A DNA stretch of 64,000 nt from Prochlorococcus marinus XMU1408 (GCF_003208055.1 NZ_QJUE01000002.1:1-64000); one strand, 5' to 3'; shown: positions 26,619-36,822, counted from the first letter of the stretch. Notes: generated by a model not told the origin, from the letters alone. Numbers and translations are program-made.

Positions 26619-28212
26619 ATCTTTTTTTTAAAGACTTATTAATTTCAAAAATACCATCAATTTTAAGAATAATTGCTAGATAATTAAATATAAGAAGACT
26701 CATTCCAGATGATATTAAAATTTTGAAAAATAAAAAAATGAATCCATAAGGTAAATTAATTATATTAAAAATAAAAAATGAGTTGGTTCCACAAATAAAA
26801 CCTATAAAAATAATTCTAAGATTTTGATAGAGTATTTTAACTAAGTTGAGATTATTCAATATTTTATTTAATTTTAATAATAAAAGTATACAAGCAAAAA
26901 AGTTAACGAATGTAGTTGAAAATACTAATCCATTTACACCTAGATTTAGAGGCGATAGATCGCCCCATGGACTTGGGCCTCCTATTAGAAACCAATCAAA
27001 GAAAAAATTTAGTACTATTGCTATAATTGATATTCTAAATGGTGTTTTTGCATCTTCTATTCCATAAAAAATTCTAACTAAAAGATCTCTTATTAGATAA
27101 AAAGGCATACCTATACCATAAGCAATTAAAAGTTGACTTACCACATCTATTGCATTCTGATTAAAGGAACCCCTTCCATATATTAATATTACTATTGGGG
27201 TAGAAAGTGAAACAAATATAGAGCCTAAAAATACCATCGAAGTTGAAGAAAGAAAGAATCCCTGATGGATTTTTTTGATCAGTTTTGGATGGTTTTCTCG
27301 AGACCTTAAACTAACAAAAACTGGTAATAATGGAATTAAAATTGTATTTGATATTATTCCAAGAGGAGCTTGTATGAGAAAGTTAGCGTAACTTAGAGCA
27401 GCTGCGGCACCTATAATTTTTGATGCGAAAAATAAATCAGTAAAAACATTAATTTGCATCATTCCTGAAGAAAGTGATGCAGGAGCAATCATTTTCCAGG
27501 CTCTTTTTAGTTCTGAATATTTTGTTTGTATTGAGAAACGTATAGAAAATATTCCTTTGTTGATTAGGAATGGTATTTGAATTAAATATTGAGAGAGAGC
27601 TCCAATAAATGTTGCCTTGGCTAGAATAACGCCTCCCTTAATATCTAATTCAGATAGGTCTGTTGTATTTCCTTTGTTTAGCCAAAAGTCGGCAATAGCA
27701 ATGATAATTATTAAGCTTGAAATTAAAGGTGATATAGAGGGAATAAAAAACTCTTTTTTGGCATTAAGTGATCCAAATCCTAGGCCTATTAAACCTGATA
27801 TAAATACGATTGGAGACATTATTTTTAATTGAGAGGATGCCATCTCTTTGACTTCAGCAGTTAAACTAGGCCCTACTAAATTGATAAAAAAGTCTGACGA
27901 AAAGAAAATAAAAACACTTACTAGTAATAATAATAGAGTTAATATAGTATTTATTGAAGTTATAAATAATTTACTCTCAACTTTATTTTTATCTGCTAAG
28001 AGAGTAACCATTGAGTTATGAAATGGTCCATTAACGCCTCCTAAGAGAACTAAGAAAAAGCCAGGTATAATATAAGCATAATTATATGCATCATATGAAG
28101 CGCTAATTCCAAAAGCACCAGCAATAACCAATTGTCTTGCCATGCCTCCAAATTTGCTGAATAAAGTTCCTAAAGTTACAATGAAAGCAATTTCTTTTAT
28201 TGTTTTCGTCAT
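26605..28212 (-). CDS. murJ: Lipid II flippase MurJ
   Basis: MurJ (MviN) flips the peptidoglycan precursor lipid II across the cytoplasmic membrane. The 535-residue chain is almost wholly hydrophobic, with about 14 membrane spans. It shows the family's early FSKFGGMARQLVIAGAFG (residues 19-36), the central SYANFLIQAPLGIISNTIL region near 270 and LVRIFYGIEDAKTPFRISI near 380. It is divergent from sfsA with a 73-base gap. Codon use and composition match neighbouring genes. Confidence 0.93.
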   Translation of the reverse strand: MTKTIKEIAFIVTLGTLFSKFGGMARQLVIAGAFGISASYDAYNYAYIIPGFFLVLLGGVNGPFHNSMVTLLADKNKVESKLFITSINTILTLLLLLVSVFIFFSSDFFINLVGPSLTAEVKEMASSQLKIMSPIVFISGLIGLGFGSLNAKKEFFIPSISPLISSLIIIIAIADFWLNKGNTTDLSELDIKGGVILAKATFIGALSQYLIQIPFLINKGIFSIRFSIQTKYSELKRAWKMIAPASLSSGMMQINVFTDLFFASKIIGAAAALSYANFLIQAPLGIISNTILIPLLPVFVSLRSRENHPKLIKKIHQGFFLSSTSMVFLGSIFVSLSTPIVILIYGRGSFNQNAIDVVSQLLIAYGIGMPFYLIRDLLVRIFYGIEDAKTPFRISIIAIVLNFFFDWFLIGGPSPWGDLSPLNLGVNGLVFSTTFVNFFACILLLLKLNKILNNLNLVKILYQNLRIIFIGFICGTNSFFIFNIINLPYGFIFLFFKILISSGMSLLIFNYLAIILKIDGIFEINKSLKKRFISL

Positions 28213-28285
28213 GTTAAATCTGAAAATAGAGAGCTTTCATTTCTTGAATTATTTTGAGTTTTTTGTTCTATTGGATGTTAATTAA

Positions 28286-29050
28286 GTGATTGAAATTGGA
28301 AAAACCATTATTAAGTTTCCTCCTCTTAGAGAGGGAATTTTAATTAAGAGATATAAGAGATTTTTGGCTGATGTTGAGCTTGATGATGGAGAAATTGTTA
28401 CTGCCCATTGTGCAAATACAGGTCCAATGAAAGGGGTTTTGTGGCCTGGGGGTCGAGTCAGGCTTAGGTATTCTCCTTCACCTAAACGTAAATTAGATTG
28501 GTCTTGGGAGCAAGCTGAGGTACCTAGTTATATCGAGAACAAAAAATGTTGGGCAGGTGTTAATACATCTTTGCCAAATAAGTTGATTAAGCATTTAATT
28601 GAGGCAAATGGTTTAGAGAAAGAATTGGGTGCAATATCCATAATCAAACCTGAAGTGGTTTATGGCAAAGGAGGTAAAAGTAGAATAGACCTATTGCTTG
28701 AGCCAGAAAATAGCAATTTAGATCTTAGGAAGATATATGTTGAGGTTAAAAATACGACTTGGTGCGATAAATCATTAGCATTGTTCCCAGATACAGTTAC
28801 GACAAGAGGTCAAAAACATCTGAAGGAATTAATGGATGTTTGCCCTGATTCAAGAGCAGTTTTAATTCCCTGTATTAGTCGAAAAGATATGGAAATTTTT
28901 GCACCTGGTGATTCTGCTGACCCTCGATATGGAGAACTATTCAGAGATGCCTTAATTAAGGGTTTAGAGGTAATTCCTTGTTCTTTTGGCTTTTTTCATG
29001 ATCGCATCTCATGGGAGGGGATTAAACCCTTTAGGGAATTCCAAAAATAA
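28286..29050 (+). CDS. sfsA: SfsA-type sugar fermentation stimulation protein homologue
   Basis: SfsA proteins have an OB-fold N-terminus and a nuclease-like C-terminal domain; their function is not settled, although a DNA-binding or regulatory role was proposed in E. coli. The 254-residue chain shows AHCANTGPMKGVLWPGG near residue 40, YVEVKNTTWCDKSLALFPDT near 150 and TTRGQKHLKELMDV near 170, all standard. The start is a GTG at 28286. The 271-base gap that follows carries the amt1 control region. Confidence 0.92.
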   Translation: MIEIGKTIIKFPPLREGILIKRYKRFLADVELDDGEIVTAHCANTGPMKGVLWPGGRVRLRYSPSPKRKLDWSWEQAEVPSYIENKKCWAGVNTSLPNKLIKHLIEANGLEKELGAISIIKPEVVYGKGGKSRIDLLLEPENSNLDLRKIYVEVKNTTWCDKSLALFPDTVTTRGQKHLKELMDVCPDSRAVLIPCISRKDMEIFAPGDSADPRYGELFRDALIKGLEVIPCSFGFFHDRISWEGIKPFREFQK

Positions 29051-29178
29051 GGCTGGAATCACTAAATCTTAAAGGTTTTATTTATATTTGGACTAGATGG
29101 TATATCTTATAGTTCATGTGTCAAAACTTTTTTTTCAGAAGAATTAAGTAATAAGTTCTTTAATGAACACAAAAAAAA

Positions 29179-29262
29179 GTATCAACTAATACAATTCTTA
29201 GGTATTAAAGTTTTTTTTTGTATAAACACGTACATCTTTTGTATCTATGTTGCGTGCATATT
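29179..29262 (+). promoter_or_regulatory. NtcA-type promoter with two boxes upstream of amt1
   Basis: Two perfect GTAN8TAC sites are present: GTATCAACTAATAC at 29179-29192 and GTATAAACACGTAC at 29220-29233. They are 41 bases apart, close to four helical turns. Downstream of the second site, after 23 bases, is CATATT (29257-29262), a fair -10 element, so the second box would be centred near -41.5, as in known NtcA-activated promoters. The predicted start lies roughly 55 bases before the amt1 ATG. NtcA itself is encoded in this window. Confidence 0.75.
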
Positions 29263-29321
29263 CATAAATGTATAAATTTTGGATTAACCATCCATTTCTT
29301 TTTTCGCAGTAAGCATCATTT

Positions 29322-30812
29322 ATGACCACTGCTTTGCAATCGCCTCCAAGGCGAACTACTTCTCGTCTTCAAGACGCAAGTCTTTTAAACGGGCCAATGC
29401 TTCTACTGAGAAGCATTAAAGGTTTTAGAAGAAGTCAGTCTTGGGCATGGCTTGCCTCTGTCCCATTGGCGCTTTTGGGATTAGGTGTATTCACTTTCTC
29501 TGCACGCGCCGAGGTCGCTCTTTCAGATTTAACTGGACCTCAGGCAGCTGCATTCTTAGCCGACAACCTTTGGTTATTTATTGCCACAATCCTCGTTATT
29601 TTTATGAACGCAGGATTCGCAATGGTTGAAGCTGGTATGTGCCGTCAAAAAAATGCGGTAAATATTTTAGCTAAAAACCTATTCGTTTTTGCTCTTGCTG
29701 TTACTGCCTATTGGGTAATTGGATATTCCCTTATGTATGGCGGTTCAGTCATTGATGGTTGGCTTTATTTCCAGGGCTTATTTGTTGATCCTGACCCTTC
29801 TGGCGCATTAGAGTGTGCTGCCGCTGGTGATACTGGTTGTCTTGTCCCAGCTGTAGATTTCCTTTTCCAATCTGCTTTTGCTGGTACTGCTGCAACTATC
29901 GTTTCTGGTTTGGTGGCTGAAAGAGTCAAATTTGGAGAATTTGTTGTTTTCTCTATTGTTCTAACTGCATTCATCTACCCAATTGCTGGTAGCTGGCAGT
30001 GGAATGGAGGTTGGCTTTCTGAACTTGGCTTTATTGATTTTGCTGGTTCATCTATTGTCCACTCAGTAGGAGGCTGGGCTGGTCTTGTTGGAGCGATGCT
30101 TCTTGGACCCCGTATTGGCAAATTTGTAGATGGCAAGGCCCAAGCTATGCCTGGTCATAATATGGCTATTGCCACTTTAGGAGCACTAATCTTATGGATT
30201 GGTTGGTATGGATTTAATCCTGGCTCCGAATTGGCTATGGATCAATATGTTGCTTATGTAGCAGTAACAACAACTCTGGCTGCAGCTGGCGGTGCAATTG
30301 CAGCTACAGTTTTATCTACAATTACTTCCGGAAAGCCTGATTTGACAATGATCATTAATGGCATTCTTGCTGGACTAGTAAGCATTACTGCTGGTTGTGG
30401 CAACATGACTTTCGCTGGCTCTTGGCTTGCTGGAGCAGTGGGTGGATTAATCGTAGTAGTTGCAGTAGCTGCTTTAGATTCTGCAGGTATTGATGATCCA
30501 GTAGGTGCGTTCTCAGTTCACGGTGTTTGTGGGGTTTGGGGAACTATTGTTATCGGCCTTTGGGGCGTTGATGGTATGGATCCAGGCGCTGCTGGAATTG
30601 GTCTTCTCAATGGAGGAGGTATAAACCAATTCTTTATTCAAGCATTAGGTGCAGCTGCTTATGGTATCTGGACTGTTGTTACATGCTGGATCGCTTGGCA
30701 AATTATTGGTGGCTTCTTCGGAGGTATCAGAGTTAGCGAAGCAGAGGAGATTCAGGGTCTTGATATTGGAGAGCATGGAATGGAGGCTTATCCTGACTTT
30801 GCTTCTAGCTAA
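29322..30812 (+). CDS. amt1: Ammonium transporter Amt1
   Basis: A high-affinity ammonium channel of the Amt/Mep/Rh family. The 496-residue chain has an N-terminal signal-like segment (about residues 38-62, ending SARAEVALSD) and then about 11 membrane spans. Family features include VIFMNAGFAMVEAGMCRQKNAVN near 95, FQSAFAGTAATIVSGLVAER near 185, DFAGSSIVHSVGG near 244 and FSVHGVCGVWG near 400, with the pore histidines in the last two. G+C content is higher than in neighbours, as is common for highly expressed genes. Two NtcA boxes precede it and a strong terminator follows. Confidence 0.96.
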   Translation: MTTALQSPPRRTTSRLQDASLLNGPMLLLRSIKGFRRSQSWAWLASVPLALLGLGVFTFSARAEVALSDLTGPQAAAFLADNLWLFIATILVIFMNAGFAMVEAGMCRQKNAVNILAKNLFVFALAVTAYWVIGYSLMYGGSVIDGWLYFQGLFVDPDPSGALECAAAGDTGCLVPAVDFLFQSAFAGTAATIVSGLVAERVKFGEFVVFSIVLTAFIYPIAGSWQWNGGWLSELGFIDFAGSSIVHSVGGWAGLVGAMLLGPRIGKFVDGKAQAMPGHNMAIATLGALILWIGWYGFNPGSELAMDQYVAYVAVTTTLAAAGGAIAATVLSTITSGKPDLTMIINGILAGLVSITAGCGNMTFAGSWLAGAVGGLIVVVAVAALDSAGIDDPVGAFSVHGVCGVWGTIVIGLWGVDGMDPGAAGIGLLNGGGINQFFIQALGAAAYGIWTVVTCWIAWQIIGGFFGGIRVSEAEEIQGLDIGEHGMEAYPDFASS

Positions 30813-30844
30813 TTTCTTTGTTTGATTCTCTTACATTAAATTTA

Positions 30845-30873
30845 AAAAAGCCCGGAATTTATCCGGGCTTTTT
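30845..30873 (+). terminator. Rho-independent terminator after amt1
   Basis: The stem AAAAAGCCCGGA pairs perfectly with TCCGGGCTTTTT around a five-base loop, 33 bases after the amt1 stop. It isolates amt1 from ispH, which begins 57 bases further on. Confidence 0.93.
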
Positions 30874-30929
30874 AGTGTGGTTTAATATTGATGAGAATCC
30901 TATCAATTTTTTTTAACTTTGTAATTGAA

Positions 30930-32135
30930 ATGGATACTCAAGCCTTCAAGCAAACTCTTCATAAATCTGATCGTTATAACCGCAGAGGATTTGGCTCTGC
31001 AAATAAGCGAGCTCAGGCACTTGCAGAGGCTTATCAAAGTGGATTAATTGGATCTATCAGAGAAAATGGAAATCTTTTAGAGCATGGAAGATTAAAAGTA
31101 AAACTTGCAGAAGCTTTTGGTTTTTGTTGGGGGGTAGAAAGATCAGTAGCAATGGCTTATGAGACGAGGAAGCATTATCCAAATGAAAGAATATGGATCA
31201 CTAATGAAATTATTCATAACCCTTCTGTGAATGACCATTTAAGAAAAATGAATGTCCTGTTTATTTCTGAAGAAAAAGGTATAAAGGATTTTTCAGCTGT
31301 TAAAGATGGAGATGTAGTGATTCTTCCTGCATTTGGAGCAACAGTGCAAGATATGCAGCTTTTACACGATAGAGGTTGCCATATTATTGATACTACTTGT
31401 CCTTGGGTATCAAAAGTTTGGCACACAGTTGAAAAGCATAAAAAACATACATTCACATCAATTATTCATGGCAAATATAAACATGAAGAAACACTAGCTA
31501 CTAGTTCTTTCGCAGGGACTTATCTAGTTCTATTTGACCTTGAGGAGGCAAAATATGTCGCTAATTACATTCTAGGAAAAGGAAATAGAGAAGATTTCTT
31601 AAGGCGTTTTTCAAAAGCATCATCTAAAGGTTTTGATCCAGATAAAGATTTGCAAAAAGTTGGAGTTGCTAATCAGACGACAATGTTAAAAAGCGAAACT
31701 GAGGAAATAGGAAGATTGTTTGAAAAAACTATGTTGAAGAAATATGGCCCAGCTCAATTGAACGAACATTTTTTAGCTATTAATACTATTTGTGATGCTA
31801 CCGAAGAAAGGCAAGGAGCAATGTTTTCTCTTGTTGATGAACCTCTTGATCTTATGGTCGTAATTGGTGGATACAATTCTTCTAATACAACTCATCTTCA
31901 AGAAATTGCAGTTAGTAGAGGTATTCGTTCATTTCATATTGATACTCCAGAGCGAATTGGGGAGGAAACTAATACAATTACCCACATGCCACTTGAGGGA
32001 GAAGAATTGATAACAGAAGAAAGCTTTCTCCAAAAGGGAAATATTAGTGTAGGCATTACTTCGGGGGCTTCAACTCCTGACCGTGTAGTTGAACATGTCA
32101 TTCAGAAGCTAATGAAATTAAGCGAAAAATTTTGA
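30930..32135 (+). CDS. ispH: 4-hydroxy-3-methylbut-2-enyl diphosphate reductase
   Basis: IspH (LytB) is the last enzyme of the MEP pathway, making IPP and DMAPP with a 4Fe-4S cluster. The three cluster cysteines are visible in [24 protein letters not shown] and [11 protein letters not shown] chose the ATG at 30930 ([20 protein letters not shown]) because the long plant/cyanobacterial form starts this way; an upstream in-frame TTG at 30888 would add 14 atypical residues. The 401-residue chain is the long form that acts with ferredoxin. It feeds carotenoid, phytol and quinone synthesis. Confidence 0.95.
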   Translation: MDTQAFKQTLHKSDRYNRRGFGSANKRAQALAEAYQSGLIGSIRENGNLLEHGRLKVKLAEAFGFCWGVERSVAMAYETRKHYPNERIWITNEIIHNPSVNDHLRKMNVLFISEEKGIKDFSAVKDGDVVILPAFGATVQDMQLLHDRGCHIIDTTCPWVSKVWHTVEKHKKHTFTSIIHGKYKHEETLATSSFAGTYLVLFDLEEAKYVANYILGKGNREDFLRRFSKASSKGFDPDKDLQKVGVANQTTMLKSETEEIGRLFEKTMLKKYGPAQLNEHFLAINTICDATEERQGAMFSLVDEPLDLMVVIGGYNSSNTTHLQEIAVSRGIRSFHIDTPERIGEETNTITHMPLEGEELITEESFLQKGNISVGITSGASTPDRVVEHVIQKLMKLSEKF

Positions 32136-32197
32136 TAAGAAAAAAACACAATTTTGCCCCAATCTCTCGTAGGATAGTTATTAGTTTTTAGTAGAAG

Positions 32198-32731
32198 ATG
32201 GCTCAATCAAAAAATTCTAATCTTAATGATCCTGATTCTCAGAAGGTTGAAGTCGTTGTTCAGAGTCCAGAGGGTGAAGTTAATATTCTTGGAGAACTAT
32301 CGATATTTGTACTCAGGATTAGTTTTAGTTTGTTGATGGTTCACCACGGTTTGGAAAAATTAAGTGATCCAGGAGGATTTGCAGAATTTGTAGTTGGTAA
32401 ATACTTCAGCTTTCTTCCAGGTGATCCTGTGATATGGACATATATGGCTGCGGTAACCCAAATAGTTTGTCCTATTGGATTAGCAACAGGTGTTTTGGCA
32501 AGATTATCTTCCTTAGGTCTTTTATCAACTATGGTGTTTGCTTTGTATTTTCATTTTATAGATACTGGTTTAGAAGGATTTCCTTTTGCGGTAGTTGAAA
32601 ATCACAATTACATATTTGAATTGTCAGCTATTTATGCAGCCATATCATTTTATTTCTTATGTGCTGGCCCTGGAAGATTATCACTTTTTAGAAAATCGAA
32701 TAAAATAACTTACTATCCAAAAGGAACATAA
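32198..32731 (+). CDS. DoxX family membrane protein
   Basis: A 177-residue protein with a polar N-terminal 30 residues, then about four membrane helices. The DoxX-type pattern is in SFSLLMVHHGLEKLSDPGGFA (near residues 46-66, the first helix and loop) and TQIVCPIGLATGVLARLSSLG near 93. DoxX proteins are poorly characterised; some take part in thiol or oxidative-stress responses. It follows ispH by 62 bases and is convergent with purH after a 60-base gap. The specific role here is unknown. Confidence 0.75.
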   Translation: MAQSKNSNLNDPDSQKVEVVVQSPEGEVNILGELSIFVLRISFSLLMVHHGLEKLSDPGGFAEFVVGKYFSFLPGDPVIWTYMAAVTQIVCPIGLATGVLARLSSLGLLSTMVFALYFHFIDTGLEGFPFAVVENHNYIFELSAIYAAISFYFLCAGPGRLSLFRKSNKITYYPKGT

Positions 32732-32791
32732 AATATATCATCCCAAATTAAAAAATTAGTCTGTCAACCTAACAAATAACTTAAATTTATA

Positions 32792-34348
32792 TCAATGTAA
32801 AAAGTGTCTTTTTCCTGTGAAAACCATTTTTATACCTAAGTCATTACATGCACTAATTGAGTCATTGTCTCTTATACTTCCGCCTGGTTGAATAATTGAG
32901 GTGATTCCATAATCTGCTGCCATCTTAACTGTGTCGTCGAAAGGGAAAAAACCGTCACTTGCTAAAACAGCCCCTTTTGATTTTATACCAGCAGCCTCTA
33001 AAGCAAGTTTTGCTGAGCCTATTCTATTCATTTGACCAGCTCCAATTCCTAAACTTTGTCCATTAGATGCAACTGCTATTGCATTTGATCGTATATGTTT
33101 AACAATTTTCCAAGCAAAAGATAAGTCATTTAATTCTATTTCGTTTGGAATTAAGTTTGTAACATTTTTCCATTCTTTTTTATCTACATCGGGTTCATCT
33201 GAATCCTGAATTAATAAACCACCAAGAATGCTTCTTATATGTTTTTTAGCCGCTTTTTGGATAGACTCAGCTTTTAATTCTAATAGCCTTAGATTTTTCT
33301 TTTTTGACAGTATTTCTTGGGCCTGATTATCAAAACATGGTGCAACAATACATTCAATAAATATATTTTCAAGTTCTTTCGCAGCAGCTTCGTCGACTGT
33401 GCAATTGATTGCAATAATTCCACCAAAAGCACTAACTCTATCGCCATCCAATGCTCTTTTTATAGCTAAGTAAGGAGTATCTCCAGTGGCGACGCCACAA
33501 GGATTTGTATGTTTAATTACTACTGCTGCTTTTTGGTATGAATCTATATTTGTAGTATTTTCATATCCAAATTCACGCAGAGTAGATAATGCAGCTTCCA
33601 GATCTAGGAGATTATTTGTACTTAATTCTTTGCCTTGTAATTGATTAGCCCCACTCCATCCTTTTTCAGGCTCTCCATACCATGAGGCTTTTTGATGTGG
33701 ATTTTCTCCATACCTAAGTTTTTGTTTTAATGGTACGGCTTGCAACCATGAAGCTTTTTTTGAAGGGATTTTATTGGCAATCCATTTACTTATTGTGAGG
33801 TCGTAAATGGCAGTATGCTCAAAAGCCTTCTGTGAATAGATTTTCCGTAATTCATTAGTTATTGTTTTTAATCTATATGCATCAATTAAGTCTGGGTATT
33901 GATTTGGATTAGTTACAACAAGAACATCCTGATGGTTTTTTGCTGCTGCTCTAATCATTGCTGGACCTCCGATATCAATATTTTCGATAGCCTCTTCCCA
34001 GGAAACATTTTTTTTTGAAATTGTTTGTTCAAATGGATATAAGTTAACAACCACCAAATCTATGGGATTGATGTTTTGTTCATTTAAATCATTTAGATGA
34101 GATTTTTTATCTCTTCTAGCCAAAATTCCTCCATGGATTTTGGGATTAAGTGTTTTCACTCTTCCTTCTAGAATCTCTGGAAATCCTGTGTAATCAGCTA
34201 CTCGGGTCACAGGTAGATTTTCACTCTCTATTAACTTTGCAGTCCCTCCACTTGAAATAATTTTGAAACCAAAGTCATTAACTAATGCTTTAGCTAATGG
34301 AATTAAGCCAGTTTTATCTGAGACACTCAGAAGTGCTATCGGTGACAT
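32792..34348 (-). CDS. purH: Bifunctional AICAR formyltransferase/IMP cyclohydrolase
   Basis: PurH carries out the last two steps to IMP. The N-terminal cyclohydrolase domain has [18 protein letters not shown] (residues 4-21), [11 protein letters not shown] and [19 protein letters not shown] near 62-80. The formyltransferase domain has [15 protein letters not shown] near 210, [15 protein letters not shown] near 272, and the C-terminal [22 protein letters not shown]. At 518 residues it is full length. It is divergent from the esterase gene, 60 bases apart. Confidence 0.97.
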   Translation of the reverse strand: MSPIALLSVSDKTGLIPLAKALVNDFGFKIISSGGTAKLIESENLPVTRVADYTGFPEILEGRVKTLNPKIHGGILARRDKKSHLNDLNEQNINPIDLVVVNLYPFEQTISKKNVSWEEAIENIDIGGPAMIRAAAKNHQDVLVVTNPNQYPDLIDAYRLKTITNELRKIYSQKAFEHTAIYDLTISKWIANKIPSKKASWLQAVPLKQKLRYGENPHQKASWYGEPEKGWSGANQLQGKELSTNNLLDLEAALSTLREFGYENTTNIDSYQKAAVVIKHTNPCGVATGDTPYLAIKRALDGDRVSAFGGIIAINCTVDEAAAKELENIFIECIVAPCFDNQAQEILSKKKNLRLLELKAESIQKAAKKHIRSILGGLLIQDSDEPDVDKKEWKNVTNLIPNEIELNDLSFAWKIVKHIRSNAIAVASNGQSLGIGAGQMNRIGSAKLALEAAGIKSKGAVLASDGFFPFDDTVKMAADYGITSIIQPGGSIRDNDSISACNDLGIKMVFTGKRHFLH

Positions 34349-34408
34349 CTTTATTCTTAAGGTCGATTCTTTTGAATAACCTACGCATTCAATTGAAATA
34401 TTGCATTC

Positions 34409-35017
34409 ATGATGACTGAACTAATCTCCTTAAATTCTGAATCCGCAACAAATAGATTAGTTTTACTTCATGGTTGGGGCGCTGACGCACAGGATTTATT
34501 GCCTGTTGGAAAATTATTAATTGAAGGGTTTAAAGATCGTTTTGAAATTCTTTCTCTCTCTGCTCCTCAGACGCATCCAAGCGGTATAGGAAGGCAATGG
34601 TATCCTTTGTATCCTCACGAATGGGATAAGGTCCCTAGTGCAGTATTAGATTTGGAAAAGCGTTTAAATACCATTTGCTTTGAAAAGATACCATTAAATA
34701 AAACATTGCTTTTAGGCTTTTCTCAAGGAGGAGCTATGGCGCTAGATATTGCTAAAAAAAATAAATTTGAAGGAGTTTTTGCACTTAGTTCTTATCCGCA
34801 TCCTGAGTGGGAACCATTAAAAGATATGCCTCCTGTATTCCTTTGTCATGGGTCTATGGATCAGGTAGTTCCTAAAGAAGCTTCTCAAAAGAGCTTTAAT
34901 CTCTTGAGAAAGAATGGAATTGAATCGGAATTATATTTATTTGAAGGGGGGCACGAAATAAACAAAGATCTAATTGATCATTGCAGAGGAATAATTAAAC
35001 AAAAATTTCTAAGTTAG
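34409..35017 (+). CDS. Alpha/beta hydrolase, carboxylesterase/phospholipase type
   Basis: A serine hydrolase of the short carboxylesterase group. The catalytic triad is visible: serine in [16 protein letters not shown] near residue 108, aspartate in [12 protein letters not shown] near 151 and histidine in [13 protein letters not shown] near 185. The oxyanion stretch [14 protein letters not shown] is near residue 19. Length (202) fits this family. Substrate is not predictable. Its stop overlaps the stop of the convergent DUF3155 gene by four bases. Two ATG codons in a row open the frame. Confidence 0.85.
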   Translation: MMTELISLNSESATNRLVLLHGWGADAQDLLPVGKLLIEGFKDRFEILSLSAPQTHPSGIGRQWYPLYPHEWDKVPSAVLDLEKRLNTICFEKIPLNKTLLLGFSQGGAMALDIAKKNKFEGVFALSSYPHPEWEPLKDMPPVFLCHGSMDQVVPKEASQKSFNLLRKNGIESELYLFEGGHEINKDLIDHCRGIIKQKFLS

Positions 35018-35382
35018 ACAAAAGCGTATTCATACTCTTCGATTTCTTCCCAGTCATCTGCAGTAAGCTCTAATCCTGCGAAAATTTTATCTTCACCAAG
35101 AAATTCAACAATTATCCTTAAAGAAGGAAAAAGAAAGTGATTTTCCTCAGCGTACTGAGCGCTAAACAGACCTTTTTCTCCCCAGAAGAAGCGATCAGTA
35201 GTGTGCTCATTACGGCGTACATTTAGTATTGCTGGGGCAAATAAACCCTCTTCAGCAATAAATCGTCTAGCTGCAGTTACTGGTTTGTGTTGTCCAGTTC
35301 CTAAATGAAAAATAGGAACATGGGACATAACACGCTGACCCGCGAGTCTTCGTCTGCTAATTCTTTTACGCTTTTTTGACAT
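35014..35382 (-). CDS. DUF3155 family protein
   Basis: A 122-residue cyanobacterial protein of unknown function. The N-terminus is strongly basic (MSKKRKRISRRRLAGQRVMS), followed by SHVPIFHLGTGQHKPVTAAR and an acidic C-terminus ([15 protein letters not shown]). The basic start could bind nucleic acid, but this is inference. Upstream lies a 318-base gap without other genes. It is convergent with the esterase gene. Confidence 0.75.
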   Translation of the reverse strand: MSKKRKRISRRRLAGQRVMSHVPIFHLGTGQHKPVTAARRFIAEEGLFAPAILNVRRNEHTTDRFFWGEKGLFSAQYAEENHFLFPSLRIIVEFLGEDKIFAGLELTADDWEEIEEYEYAFV

Positions 35383-35700
35383 GAAAAAACTACCTTTTTA
35401 TTTGAGAGTGTGAGTTAGAAGTTTCGCTTTTTATTAGCTCTGGCTGAGGCTAGAGGCTTTTTTTTAGAAAATTAGAGTTGATACTGAAGTGGAAGGTTTT
35501 TTCTGAAATTAATTAAAAGTCGACTACAGAGGTTACCCATCAATCTCTGCCGTAGCCTAAAAGTCACTCTAAGTGCTCACTTTTGAATCAATTTTGAGAT
35601 AACCTCCTAAGTAGTTGTCTAAAATCTTTATTAACATCTTAATACTTTTTTCAAATTTATCAAGTTTTTGAATGCTTCGTTTTTTATCTAGGATTTCATA
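35383..35700. other. Intergenic region before the Hik2-like kinase gene
   Basis: A 318-base divergent gap without a credible open frame. It holds two adjacent weak inverted repeats: CTACAGAG (35524-35531) with CTCT..GTAG (35545-35555), and AAAAGT (35559-35564) with ACTTTT (35579-35584). They could form RNA hairpins in a leader or a small RNA on the plus strand, but no promoter is clear. Confidence 0.4.
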
Positions 35701-36822
35701 ATGAGCTCAATGAAGTATTCAGAAAGGTTTTTAAATTTTGTTCAACAGCAGTTGGTTGGCTTTCAAGCTGATCAAAAATTAGAACATGTTGTTGTTTATG
35801 TAGCAAGATCTGGAGATAGTGGTTCCCCTACGCTAGAAGTAGTAGGACAGTGGCCGAAGTCAGAAAAAGTATTACAACCAGTTGAAACTGATAAAGCCCT
35901 TCGTACACCATCATCCAACAGAAGATGGTATCCCTTGCAAGAAGGGTCAATATTGTTAGGTGTTATTCGTGCGGAGAGAATTCCCTCTGAAGAAGATTGG
36001 CCTGAGAATCTAGATCATCGCTTGCAATCAATGTCAATTTCTCTCGCAAACTCACTTGCTTCTGAACTTGATAGGAAAAGGTTGCTAGATCAATTAGATG
36101 ATCAAAAAGAGCAGATTTCTTTAATGGTTCACCAGCTAAGGAATCCATTAGCAGCTTTAGGAACTTATGCAAAACTTCTATTGAGAAAAATAGGCCCTGA
36201 AAGTGAACATGAAAATCTTGTAAAAGGTCTTATGACTGAACAAGCACAAGTTAATAAGTACTTGACTGCACTTGATCAACTTAGTCAAGTCAAATTACCT
36301 CAATCTGATGATGGCTCAAATAGATTACTTTTGCCTCCTCTTTTACCTAATGAGACTTCTATAAGCGTGAAAAGCTTAATAGAGCCATTGATTGAGAGAG
36401 CCAAAGCCAGAGCTAATTTACAAGGAAGAAAATGGTTTAGTCCTTCGCAATGGCCAACTTGGATGGAATCAAGATCCATTTCAGAGGGTGTTATTGCTGA
36501 AATTGTGGCAAATCTTTTAGAAAACGCTTTTCGTTATAGCCCTCCTCAATCCCCCATTGGAATAGAAGTCACTGAAGAGGGAATCTGTATTTGGGATGAG
36601 GGCATACCAATAAATGAGGAAGAAAGAGAAAAGATTTTCAAGAAAGGTTTTAGAGGTGAAAGTGGTTCAAAAATGTCTGGAAGTGGGATAGGTCTTGCTC
36701 TAGCTAGAGATTTAGCTAGACAAGTAGGTGGAGATTTAAAATTAGTAGTTAATCCAAGCCTATTTAAAAAATCGTTACCTGAATCAGGTAACGCTTTTGT
36801 TTTTAATTTGGAAATAAAATAA
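35701..36822 (+). CDS. Sensor histidine kinase, Hik2/CSK-like
   Basis: A soluble kinase with an N-terminal GAF-like sensor region (about residues 1-120), a short coiled segment, and the dimerisation box LMVHQLRNPLAALGTYAKLL with phospho-acceptor His144. The ATPase domain has the N-box LLENAFRYSP and the G-box GSGIGLALARDLARQVGG. The HQLRNPL box and the GAF-like start resemble Hik2 of cyanobacteria and the chloroplast sensor kinase, which link photosynthetic redox state to transcription. Length (373) fits. No response regulator is adjacent. The 3' end overlaps the convergent cobS by 20 bases. Confidence 0.75.
   Translation: MSSMKYSERFLNFVQQQLVGFQADQKLEHVVVYVARSGDSGSPTLEVVGQWPKSEKVLQPVETDKALRTPSSNRRWYPLQEGSILLGVIRAERIPSEEDWPENLDHRLQSMSISLANSLASELDRKRLLDQLDDQKEQISLMVHQLRNPLAALGTYAKLLLRKIGPESEHENLVKGLMTEQAQVNKYLTALDQLSQVKLPQSDDGSNRLLLPPLLPNETSISVKSLIEPLIERAKARANLQGRKWFSPSQWPTWMESRSISEGVIAEIVANLLENAFRYSPPQSPIGIEVTEEGICIWDEGIPINEEEREKIFKKGFRGESGSKMSGSGIGLALARDLARQVGGDLKLVVNPSLFKKSLPESGNAFVFNLEIK

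Noticed and set aside
29765-29974. A minus-strand frame of 69 codons within amt1
   Set aside because: It is antisense to a certain transporter gene and reflects its codon bias.
35435-35468. A GC-rich stretch followed by T residues, considered as a terminator (GGCTGAGGCTAGAGGC then Ts)
   Set aside because: The stem pairs poorly and no plus-strand gene ends just before it.
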